The translations under genes and the position numbers were made by a program. From Sphingomonas leidyi (lineage in GTDB: Bacteria > Pseudomonadota > Alphaproteobacteria > Sphingomonadales > Sphingomonadaceae): a stretch of 64,000 nucleotides of DNA. Under the pieces are notes generated by a model, which saw nothing but the letters and a program-made list of their open reading frames with translations, was not told the DNA's origin and ran no database searches. The stretch covers positions 47,442 through 111,441 of the forward strand of contig NZ_JAASQV010000003.1 of NCBI RefSeq assembly GCF_011761945.1, written 5' to 3'. Positions 52,451 through 60,127 of this stretch are shown piece after piece. Numbering within the stretch: position 1 is the stretch's first letter; each line of letters starts with the position of its first letter.

Positions 52451-54183
52451 TGCGGATCGCGCTCGCCCTGGCGCTGGCGTCGCTCGCGACGCCGGCCTAC
52501 GCCCAGGAAGCACCGGAGGCGCCCGCCACGCAGCGCGTCTCCGGTGGCGACATCGTCGCCTATGACCAGATCCACAAGCCCGCGATCGGGCGCGGCGGCA
52601 TGGTCGTGAGCCAGAACAGGATCGCCGCCGATGTGGGCGCCGCGATCCTGCGCAAGGGCGGCAACGCAGTCGATGCCGCGATCGCCACTGCCTTCGCCCT
52701 GGCGGTGACGCTGCCGCGCGCCGGCAATGTCGGCGGCGGCGGCTATATGCTGATCCACATGGCGGCGAAGGACGGCAAGCCCGCCCGGACGATCGCGATC
52801 GACTATTACGGCCAGGCCTCGCGCAACACGACGCCGGACCTGCTGCTCGGCGCGAACGGCAGGATGGATCCCGCCAAGAGCTACTCGATGAAGGGCGTCG
52901 CCATCCCCGGCACGATCGCGGGCCTGTGGGAAGCGCACAAGCGCTTCGGCTCGCTGCCCTGGGGCACGCTGATCGCGCCGGCGATCGCGATGGCGCGGGA
53001 TGGCGTCATCCTGTCGGACGACGAAGCCCAGGCCAATGCCGAGCAGAAGAAGGCGATGCGCGACGATCCCGCCGCGCTCGCCGTCTTCTTCAAGCCGGAC
53101 GGGAGCGCCTATGCGCCCGGCGAGCGCTGGAGGCAGCCGGACCTCGCGGCGACGCTGCAGGTCATCGCCGCCAGGGGCCGCGACGGCTTCTACACCGGCG
53201 CCATCGCCCAGAAGATCGCGGCGGGGATGAAGGCCGGCGGCGGCGTGATCGACGCGAAGGACCTGGCCGACTATCAGCCGGTGATCTCCGAGCCGATCTG
53301 GTCGAGCTACCGGGGCATGCCGATCGCCTATATGCCGCCCACCGCGTCGGGCGTGAGCGTCGCCGAGGCGATGAACATCCTCGAGCGTTTCCCGGTGCGC
53401 GAGCAGCGCTGGGGCAGCGTCGCCAACCTCCACCTCCTCGCCGAGACGCTCAAGATCGTCTGGTCGGACCGCCGCCTGGTCGGCGGCGGACCGGACTGGC
53501 GGACCCCGGCGAAGGGACTCGCCAGCAAGGAATATGCCGCCGAGCGCGCGAAGCTGATCCGCGCCGACGGCGCGCTCGACGCCAGGACCCTGCCCGACGG
53601 CAATCCCTATCCGTATGAGAGCAAGGACACGACGCACTTCTCGGTCGTGGATGCGGCGGGCAACGCCGTCAGCAATACCTATACCCTCTCCGCTTCCTAT
53701 GGCGCGCACGTCGTGGCGCCGGGCACGGGCATCCTGCTCAACAACTCGCTCGGCAACCTCGCCTGGGGCCGCCGCGGCGAGGAGTGGAAGGCAACCCAGC
53801 CCGTCCCCGGCAAGCGCGTCGGCTCGACGATCACGCCGATGATCGTGTTCAAGGACGACAAGCCCTGGCTCGTCACCGGCACGCCCGGCGGCGGCTACAT
53901 CATCGCGACGATGGTGCAGATGCTCTCCAACGTCATCGATCACCGCCTGAACGTTGCGGAAGCCGCCGAACGCCCGCGGATCAACCAGTCGGGCGGCGAC
54001 GGCCCGCTCGAACTGGAAGAGGGTTTCTCGCCGGACATCATTCCCCTGCTCGAGGCGAAGGGGCACAAGGTACGCGCGTCGAACACCATGGGCTCGGTCC
54101 AGTCGATCATGGTCGAGGGCGACAGGTTCCTGGGATCGGCGGATACGCGCCGGCCCGATGCCGCCGCCGTCGGCGCCAAATAG
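52450..54183 (+). CDS. ggt: Gamma-glutamyltransferase, secreted
   Basis: This autoprocessed N-terminal nucleophile hydrolase removes or transfers gamma-glutamyl groups, for example from glutathione. The 577-residue precursor has a signal peptide (AYA-Q, about 17-18). Cleavage before Thr394 in KDTTHFSVVD creates the small subunit with Thr394 as nucleophile, matching the E. coli TTHYSVVD start. The glycine-rich GGGGYMLIH, TYTLSASYGA and PGGGYIIATMVQ segments are family hallmarks. The ATG overlaps the receptor stop. In this block it fits with the other glutamate-releasing enzymes. Confidence 0.94.
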   Translation: MRIALALALASLATPAYAQEAPEAPATQRVSGGDIVAYDQIHKPAIGRGGMVVSQNRIAADVGAAILRKGGNAVDAAIATAFALAVTLPRAGNVGGGGYMLIHMAAKDGKPARTIAIDYYGQASRNTTPDLLLGANGRMDPAKSYSMKGVAIPGTIAGLWEAHKRFGSLPWGTLIAPAIAMARDGVILSDDEAQANAEQKKAMRDDPAALAVFFKPDGSAYAPGERWRQPDLAATLQVIAARGRDGFYTGAIAQKIAAGMKAGGGVIDAKDLADYQPVISEPIWSSYRGMPIAYMPPTASGVSVAEAMNILERFPVREQRWGSVANLHLLAETLKIVWSDRRLVGGGPDWRTPAKGLASKEYAAERAKLIRADGALDARTLPDGNPYPYESKDTTHFSVVDAAGNAVSNTYTLSASYGAHVVAPGTGILLNNSLGNLAWGRRGEEWKATQPVPGKRVGSTITPMIVFKDDKPWLVTGTPGGGYIIATMVQMLSNVIDHRLNVAEAAERPRINQSGGDGPLELEEGFSPDIIPLLEAKGHKVRASNTMGSVQSIMVEGDRFLGSADTRRPDAAAVGAK

Positions 54184-54203
54184 AACATAGGAGAGTGCAC
54201 GAG

Positions 54204-55682
54204 ATGACGATCAAGACCGCGCTGCTGCTAGCCGCCGCGCTCGCGCCGCTTTCGGCCCATGCGCAGGGCGTGCCCGAAGCCCAGCGCAGCGCCATGCTCG
54301 CCGGCATCGACAAGCGCGCGCCCGACCTGGAGAGCACCGCCAAGACGATCTGGGGCTGGTCCGAAGTCGGCTATCAGGAGAACAAGTCGTCGGCGCTGCT
54401 CCAGGCGCGGCTGAAGAAGGCGGGTTTCGCCGTCACCCCCGGCGTCGCCGGCATGCCCACCGCCTTCGTCGCCAGCTTCAAGCAGGGCTCGGGGCCGGTG
54501 ATCGGCATCCTCGCCGAATATGACGCCCTGCCCGGCCTCGCCCAGACCACCGCGCCGACCAAGACCGCGATCCCGGGCAAGGCGGCCGGCCATGGCTGCG
54601 GCCACAATTTGTTCGGCGCGGCGAGCGTGGAGGCGGCCATTGCGATCAAGGAATGGATGATCGCCAACAAGGTGCAGGGCGAGCTGCGCGTCTATGGCTC
54701 GCCCGCCGAGGAAGGCGGCTCGGGCAAGGTCTATCTCGTCCGCGCCGGCCTGTTCGACGACGTCTCGGCCGTGCTCCACTGGCATCCCGGCGATGCGAAC
54801 GGCGTCTCGACCGGCAAGAGCATGGCGAACATCTCGGGCAAGTTCCGCTTCCACGGCATCAGCGCCCATGCAGCGGCATCGCCCGACAAGGGGCGCTCGG
54901 CTCTGGACGGAGTCGAGGTGATGGACGTCGCCGTGAACTTCATGCGCGAGCATGTTCCGTCCTCGACGCGCATCCACAACATCATCACCGCGGGCGGCGA
55001 GGCGCCGAACGTGGTGCCCGATTTCGCCGAGAGCTATTATTATGTCCGCAACGTCGATCCCGCGATCGTGCGCGACGTGTGGGGCCGGGTGGTGAAGGCG
55101 GCCGAGGGCTCGGCAATGGCGACGGGCACGACGGTCGACCACGAAATCACCGGCGGCGTCTATTCGATGCTCGCCAGCGAGACGCTTGCCAAGGTGATGA
55201 GCCGCAATCTCGACGCCGTGGGCGGCGAGCAGTGGACGCCGCAGGAGGTCGCCTGGGCAACCGAACTGCAGAAGAGCCTGCCGACGCAGAAACCGCTGGA
55301 TTCGGTGACGCAGACCGGCTCGCGCGAGCGCGGCCCGGACGGCGGCGGCTCGACCGACGTGTCCGATATCAGCTGGACGGTGCCGACGATCGGCCTCAGC
55401 ACCGCCACCTGGGTTCCCGGCACGCCCGCGCACAGCTGGCAGGCAGTGGCGGCGTCCGGATCGTCGATCGGGATCAAGGGCGCCGCGGTCGCGGCCAAGA
55501 CGATCGCGCTGACGGCTGCGGACCTGTTCCTGAGCCCCGAGACGCTGAAGGCGGCGAAGGCCGAGCTCGACAAGGCACGCGGCCCGGCGTTCCAATATGA
55601 TGCGCTGCTGGGCAAGCGGGCACCCGCACTCGACTATCGCAAGCCCACCCCCGCCTGGGAAGGCACGGCGAAATCGAACTGA
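54204..55682 (+). CDS. Secreted M20D amidohydrolase, AbgB-like
   Basis: A 492-residue zinc amidohydrolase resembling AbgB, a subunit of p-aminobenzoyl-glutamate hydrolase. The ATG at 54204 follows GGAGAG and begins a signal peptide (HAQ, about 20-21), whereas E. coli AbgB is cytoplasmic. M20D motifs are GHGCGHNLFG, SPAEEGGSGK, LHWHPGD and HAAASPDKGRSALDG; the late GTPAHSWQ block gives the final metal histidine. No AbgA partner is visible nearby, so it may act as a homodimer on peptides or aryl-glutamates. It lies 20 bases after GGT and closes the operon, converging with the glycosyltransferase gene. Confidence 0.87.
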   Translation: MTIKTALLLAAALAPLSAHAQGVPEAQRSAMLAGIDKRAPDLESTAKTIWGWSEVGYQENKSSALLQARLKKAGFAVTPGVAGMPTAFVASFKQGSGPVIGILAEYDALPGLAQTTAPTKTAIPGKAAGHGCGHNLFGAASVEAAIAIKEWMIANKVQGELRVYGSPAEEGGSGKVYLVRAGLFDDVSAVLHWHPGDANGVSTGKSMANISGKFRFHGISAHAAASPDKGRSALDGVEVMDVAVNFMREHVPSSTRIHNIITAGGEAPNVVPDFAESYYYVRNVDPAIVRDVWGRVVKAAEGSAMATGTTVDHEITGGVYSMLASETLAKVMSRNLDAVGGEQWTPQEVAWATELQKSLPTQKPLDSVTQTGSRERGPDGGGSTDVSDISWTVPTIGLSTATWVPGTPAHSWQAVAASGSSIGIKGAAVAAKTIALTAADLFLSPETLKAAKAELDKARGPAFQYDALLGKRAPALDYRKPTPAWEGTAKSN

Positions 55683-55715
55683 GCCGTCGACCGGCCGGCG
55701 GTGAAGGCATCGCCG

Positions 55716-55731
55716 CCCCCCCCCCGGGGGG
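55716..55731. repeat. C10-G6 homopolymer tract between convergent genes
   Basis: Ten C's followed by six G's, flanked by direct copies of GGCATCGCC-like sequence (55706-55714 and 55730-55737). It lies between the AbgB-like and glycosyltransferase stops. It could form a short GC hairpin or simply be a slippage-prone tract; sequencing error in the run length is possible. Confidence 0.6.
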
Positions 55732-55737
55732 CATCGC

Positions 55738-57039
55738 CTATGCGGCCGCGCTCGTCCTGCGCCGGGTGCCGAGCAGATCGGCATAGCTGGCAACGACCTT
55801 GTCCAGGATCTCGGACCAGCGATAGCCCCGCGCCTCGGCATGGGCCGCAGCCGCCACCGCGAATCTGAGGTCCGGACGCTCGACCAGCTGCGCCACGGCA
55901 TCGGCCAGGCGCGTCGCCACCGGCGGCGTCAACAGGCCGGACTTGCCCGAAGCGATCAGCGCGCGGGCGCTGCCCGCATCGGCGCTGACCACCGCGAGGC
56001 CGGAAGCCATCGCCTCCAGGTTCACGTTGCCGAAGGCCTCGGTCATGCTCGGGTTGATCAGGATGTCGGCGCTCGCCACCGCGCGGCCCAGCGCGGTGCC
56101 GTCGAGATGTCCGGCGAAGACCGCGTCGGGCAGCAATGCCCGGAAGCGTGCCTCTGCCGGCCCCGCACCGACGATCAGCGGACGGAGCGGATAGCCGCGC
56201 TCGTGCAACGCATGGATGGTATCGGCAAAGGTGGCGATCCCCTTCTCGACGACCAGCCGGCCGAAGAAGATCGGCACGATCTCGTCGTCGCGATACCCCA
56301 GGCCGCGCCGCCAGTGCAGGTCGCGCAACGCCGGCGAAAAGGCCGCGGGGTCGACACCGCGGCCCCAGATGGCGATGTCCTCGTCCGGCACGCCCATCAC
56401 CGCCAGGCTCTCCGCCGAGTCGGCGTTCGGCGCCAGGACGCGGTCGCTCGCCCGGTAGAAACGCCGCAGCCGGCGCTCGCCCCAGTGTCGCAGGGCGCCG
56501 AGGCCATAATAGTCGAAATAGGTCTCGAACCGAGTGTGCAGGCTGGCCACCACCGGCACGCCGAGCCTGCGCGCCAGCTTCTGCGCCCCGGTCCCGAGCA
56601 GGTCGGGCGCGGACACGTGCACGATGTTCGGCGCGAAGCGCTCGACGTCCATGCGCACCGATGCCGGCAGGCCGAGCGCCACCCGGAACTCACTGCGCCC
56701 CGGGATCGGCAGCGACGGAACCGACACGAGGTCGCCTGCGGGCGCGAAGGCCGGATCGGCGATCGTGGGCGAATAGACGCGCACGGCTGCCCCGCGCGCG
56801 AGCAGGTGATCGACCAGCCGGTTGAGCGCGCGGTTCGCGCCGTCGCGCACGCAATTATAGTTGCCCGAGAAGAGTGCGATCCGCATGCCCGCGGCGGGCA
56901 TGGCATCGTTGGCCGGGCGCGTCGCGCCCGGTTCGCACGCAACCGAATCGGACGGCCCCATCGGTCGGATGAGGGCGGGACGCCCGGCCCGGGAGGCAGG
57001 CGCATCGGCGCGGCTGTGGTTGACCAGTGACATCTTCAT
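55738..57039 (-). CDS. GT4-family glycosyltransferase
   Basis: A GT-B-fold retaining glycosyltransferase. With the start at 57039 it is 433 residues; an ATG at 56886 would give 382 residues and begin at the first domain strand MRIALFSGNYN. The 50-residue N-terminal extension is low-complexity but uses coding-like codons, so both starts are possible; neither has a clear ribosome site. The acceptor domain lies first (NIVHVSAPDLLG, VASLHTRFETYFDYYG), then the nucleotide-sugar domain with FFGRLVVEKGI and the GT4 acidic motif EAFGNVNLEAMASG. It resembles MgtA-like lipid glycosyltransferases. The acceptor is unknown. It follows the Pal-like gene on the same strand. Confidence 0.85.
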   Translation of the reverse strand: MKMSLVNHSRADAPASRAGRPALIRPMGPSDSVACEPGATRPANDAMPAAGMRIALFSGNYNCVRDGANRALNRLVDHLLARGAAVRVYSPTIADPAFAPAGDLVSVPSLPIPGRSEFRVALGLPASVRMDVERFAPNIVHVSAPDLLGTGAQKLARRLGVPVVASLHTRFETYFDYYGLGALRHWGERRLRRFYRASDRVLAPNADSAESLAVMGVPDEDIAIWGRGVDPAAFSPALRDLHWRRGLGYRDDEIVPIFFGRLVVEKGIATFADTIHALHERGYPLRPLIVGAGPAEARFRALLPDAVFAGHLDGTALGRAVASADILINPSMTEAFGNVNLEAMASGLAVVSADAGSARALIASGKSGLLTPPVATRLADAVAQLVERPDLRFAVAAAAHAEARGYRWSEILDKVVASYADLLGTRRRTSAAA

Positions 57040-57106
57040 CTTGGGCAATCGGATAGCGTGGGTCGCCTGCGAAACGATGACGTTCCTCCGGCGCCCCCCA
57101 TATCCC

Positions 57107-57622
57107 TTACGGCAGATGAATGACGACTGACACGGCACGCCGATTCTGCGCGTGCGAGGCTTCGTCGGAGCCCAGCGCCTCGGGCCGTTCCTTGCCATAG
57201 GAAATGGTCGTGATCCGGTTCGGTGCGATCCCCTGCAGCGACAGGAAGTCGGCCGCGGCCCGCGCGCGGCGGTCGCCCAGCGCCAGGTTGTATTCGCGCG
57301 TGCCGCGCTCGTCGGCATGCCCCTCCACCAGGAAGCCCGCCCGCGGATGCTGGCGCAGCCACTGCGCCTGGCGCGTCAGCGTGGCGCGCGCCTCCGGCGA
57401 GAGGCTGAACGCATCGAAGGTGAAGAAGACGCGGTCGCTGCCCGCGCTCGCCACCAGGTCCGCCTGCAGCCGCGCCAGCGCCGGATCTTCGCCATTCTCG
57501 ACATAGGGCTCGCCACCGCCCGCATTGGGCACGTCCGACACATTGCCGGGGTGCGTCCGCTTGGTGCAGCCGCCAAGGGCCACCGCCCCCACCATCACCG
57601 CCAGCACGAGTTCCCTACGCAT
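57107..57622 (-). CDS. Pal-like OmpA-family lipoprotein
   Basis: A 171-residue lipoprotein. The lipobox LGGC has Cys19 as lipid attachment site, giving outer-membrane anchoring. The OmpA/Pal peptidoglycan-binding domain is at about 65-170: FFTFDAFSLSPEARATL, VEGHADERGTREYNLALGDRRA and NRRAVSVV. These are the usual Asp and Arg residues that bind diaminopimelate. No tolQRAB genes are next to it, so this is probably a second, stand-alone Pal and not the Tol-Pal member; a housekeeping pal should exist elsewhere. GAGAAG precedes the ATG and a 15-bp palindrome lies 15 bases upstream. Confidence 0.9.
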   Translation of the reverse strand: MRRELVLAVMVGAVALGGCTKRTHPGNVSDVPNAGGGEPYVENGEDPALARLQADLVASAGSDRVFFTFDAFSLSPEARATLTRQAQWLRQHPRAGFLVEGHADERGTREYNLALGDRRARAAADFLSLQGIAPNRITTISYGKERPEALGSDEASHAQNRRAVSVVIHLP

Positions 57623-57636
57623 AACTTCTCCAAGAA

Positions 57637-57651
57637 ATGTTTCGGAAACAT
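57637..57651. promoter_or_regulatory. 15-bp perfect palindrome upstream of pal-like gene
   Basis: ATGTTTC-G-GAAACAT lies 15 bases upstream of the pal-like ATG, within the gap to the divergent histidine kinase gene. The symmetry and position suit a repressor or activator site. No sequence-specific regulator is evident nearby other than the KdpE-like protein at 59369. Confidence 0.45.
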
Positions 57652-57869
57652 CCCTAGAGAAGCCTGGCGAGCGAGCGTTACTATAGGTTTTTTATGCATG
57701 GACCGAGACCGGTCGCCGCCATAGGCACTTGGCGAGAGCGCGCTTTTGCACCCCCTCATGCAGGCCTCCCCCCAAGAGAGGCGCGCGTTCCTACCGCGGC
57801 GGCGGGCACAAAGGGCTCCCGGCCCCAGCCCGCCGCCCGGACCAGCCGCCCGAGAATATCAGGAGCTCG

Positions 57870-59372
57870 ATGACGACCGGACGACCAAATCCCCTCATCG
57901 GTTTCCTGACGGCGCGGCTGCATCTCGATCGCGCCGGCCTGCTCCGCACTGCGATCGTCCTCACCTTGTCCGCCATGGCGGCATTCGCCGTTCATCCGCT
58001 GGGCGAAGTCGCCTCGGCGCTGGTGTTCGTGCTCGGCATCACGGTGGCGGGTGCGCTGAGCGGGCTCGCATCGGCCCTGATCGCCGCGCTCGCGGCCTTT
58101 CTGATCTACAATTTCTACCTGACCGAGCCGGCCCTCACCTTCCGGATCGCGACGGGCGGCGACCTTGCGCCGCTTGTGGTGTTCAACCTGTGCGCGCTGG
58201 TTTCCGGCGTGCTTGCCGGACAGCTCAAGGACCATGCCCTGGCGGCGCGATCGAGCAACCTTCAGCTCAACAGCCTGCTGGCGCTCAGCCAGGAACTCCA
58301 GTCGGCGGCGCGCCCTTCCGATGTCGTCGTCACCGTCGAGCGGGCCGTGCACCGGATCCTCGGGGCCCGGGCAACGCTCTTCCAGGCCGACGAGGATGGG
58401 CTGCGCTGCCTCTCACCACTGCCGTGCGAGGCGCGCTGGCACGACTTCGCGAACGGGATCGCGCACGCCCCCCAGGTCTCCGGAGACAGCCCGCTGATCG
58501 GCAGGCGCCTCGAACTCGCCAATGCGCCGGTCACCGTGCTCGTGCTCGAGCCGCTGCGGCCGGGAAAGATCAAGCCGGCCTTCATCGATGCGGTTGCCAA
58601 CATGGTCGCGCTGACGCTCGAGCGCGCGGCGCTGTCCGAACAGATCACCGAGCGCCGCGCCGTCGCCCGCGCCGAGAAGCTGAAGAGCGCGCTGCTCGCC
58701 TCGGTCAGCCATGATTTCCGCACGCCCCTCACCGCGATCAGCGCGTCGGCATCCAGCCTGATCGCCTATGGCGAGAAGCTCGACGCCGAAACCTCCGCGC
58801 GCCTGCTGCGCGGCGTGGTCGACGAGTGCGAGCGCCTCAATCGCTATACGGCAAATCTGCTCGAGATGAGCCGGATGGAGGCCGGCGGCATCGCGCAGCC
58901 GCTCCAGATCCTTGGCGCCGCCGAAATGGCCGGCGCGGCGCTGCACCGGATCCGGCCGCGCGCGGGCGGGCGGCAAGTGACGCTGCACGCGCCGGACCCG
59001 GACCTGCCGGTCGCCGCCAACCCCGCGCTGTTCGAGCTGGTGCTGCTCAACATCCTGGACAATGCGATCCTCTACAGCGACGAAGGCGCCCGGGTGGAAA
59101 TCGCCATATCCGCCGAGGACGGCGCCTGCCGCATCGACATAGCGGACAGCGGACAGGGCATACCGGAACACGCGCTCCAGCGGGTGTTCGAGCGTTTCTA
59201 CCGTGCCGGCAGGCCCGATACGACCGGACGCGGCAGCGGGCTGGGGCTGGCGATCGCGAAGGGCTTCGTGGAAGCGCTGGGCGGCACCATCCACGCCACG
59301 ATCCCCGGGCTGGACGGCCGCGGGACCCGCATCACCATCCGACTTCCGCTCGCCGAGGCTATGCAAGCATGA
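57870..59372 (+). CDS. Short KdpD-like sensor histidine kinase
   Basis: A 500-residue membrane kinase with AGGAG eight bases before the ATG. It has DUF4118-type transmembrane helices (about 25-105), a GAF-like region (about 135-265), HisKA with His281 in SVSHDFRTPLTAI, and the ATPase domain (NILDNAILYSDEG, DSGQGIPEHAL, GRGSGLGLAIAKG). The two N-terminal cytoplasmic domains of full KdpD (KdpD and Usp) are absent. Its stop overlaps the start of a KdpE-like regulator. KdpD senses potassium or turgor, but here no kdpFABC follows; a Na+/H+ antiporter does. It might respond to ions or osmolarity in general. Confidence 0.9.
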   Translation: MTTGRPNPLIGFLTARLHLDRAGLLRTAIVLTLSAMAAFAVHPLGEVASALVFVLGITVAGALSGLASALIAALAAFLIYNFYLTEPALTFRIATGGDLAPLVVFNLCALVSGVLAGQLKDHALAARSSNLQLNSLLALSQELQSAARPSDVVVTVERAVHRILGARATLFQADEDGLRCLSPLPCEARWHDFANGIAHAPQVSGDSPLIGRRLELANAPVTVLVLEPLRPGKIKPAFIDAVANMVALTLERAALSEQITERRAVARAEKLKSALLASVSHDFRTPLTAISASASSLIAYGEKLDAETSARLLRGVVDECERLNRYTANLLEMSRMEAGGIAQPLQILGAAEMAGAALHRIRPRAGGRQVTLHAPDPDLPVAANPALFELVLLNILDNAILYSDEGARVEIAISAEDGACRIDIADSGQGIPEHALQRVFERFYRAGRPDTTGRGSGLGLAIAKGFVEALGGTIHATIPGLDGRGTRITIRLPLAEAMQA

Positions 59373-60049
59373 CCAACATCCTCCTCGTCGACGACGAGCC
59401 CGCGCTGATCGCGGTGCTCGAACCGGTGCTCGGCGCCGAAGGCTATAGCGTCGCCGTCGCCTCGGGCGGCGTGCCGGCGCTGCGCATGGCCGAGGACATC
59501 AGGCCCGACGTGGTGCTGCTCGACCTCGGCCTGCCCGATATCGACGGCAAGGACGTCATCCGCGCCTTGCGCGCGACGAGCGAGGTGCCGATCATCGTCA
59601 TCTCCGCGCGCCACCAGGAAGGCGAGAAGATCGCCGCGCTAGACCACGGGGCCGACGACTATGTGAACAAGCCGTTCGAGATCGGCGAGCTGATGGCGCG
59701 CATCCGCGCGGCGATCCGGCGCAGCTCGAGCCTGAAGAACACGCCCACCACCTATCGCAGCGGCCCGCTGGAGATCGACTTCCAGGCGCGGCGCGTGTCG
59801 CTGGCGGGCGATGTCGTGAAACTCTCGCCCAAGGAATATGACCTGCTGCGGACGCTGGCGCTCAGTGCCGGCCAGGTGGTGACGCACAAGCGCCTGCTCG
59901 CCGTGGGCTGGGGCAGCGACACCGCCGACAGCCAGTATCTGCGCGTCTATATCGGCCTGCTCCGCCAGAAGATCGAGGAGGATCCGAGCGATCCGCGGCT
60001 GCTCGCGACCGAGCCCGGAGTCGGCTATCGGCTCGCCAGCGCGAGCTGA
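59369..60049 (+). CDS. KdpE-like OmpR-family response regulator
   Basis: A 226-residue regulator coupled to the kinase by ATGA overlap. The receiver domain is at about 1-115 with acidic DDE at 9-11, phospho-acceptor Asp52 (VVLLDLGLPD), ISAR and Lys101-type KPF. The OmpR winged-helix domain is at about 130-225 (LSPKEYDLLRTLALSAGQVVTHKRLL, GVGYRL). The closest named relative is KdpE, from both sequence flavour and the kinase partner. Possible targets are the antiporter gene 78 bases downstream and the pal-like promoter, by proximity only. Confidence 0.92.
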   Translation: MTNILLVDDEPALIAVLEPVLGAEGYSVAVASGGVPALRMAEDIRPDVVLLDLGLPDIDGKDVIRALRATSEVPIIVISARHQEGEKIAALDHGADDYVNKPFEIGELMARIRAAIRRSSSLKNTPTTYRSGPLEIDFQARRVSLAGDVVKLSPKEYDLLRTLALSAGQVVTHKRLLAVGWGSDTADSQYLRVYIGLLRQKIEEDPSDPRLLATEPGVGYRLASAS

Positions 60050-60127
60050 ATTCCCGTCCCGTCCCCGGCTCCTGCCGGGACATGCAACCCGCGGCGGCCG
60101 CCGGGCCGCGCAGAACAAGGCAGAGCC

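Noticed and set aside
57870..60049. Genuine Kdp potassium regulation operon
   Set aside because: The kinase lacks the KdpD and Usp domains, and no kdpF, A, B or C follows.
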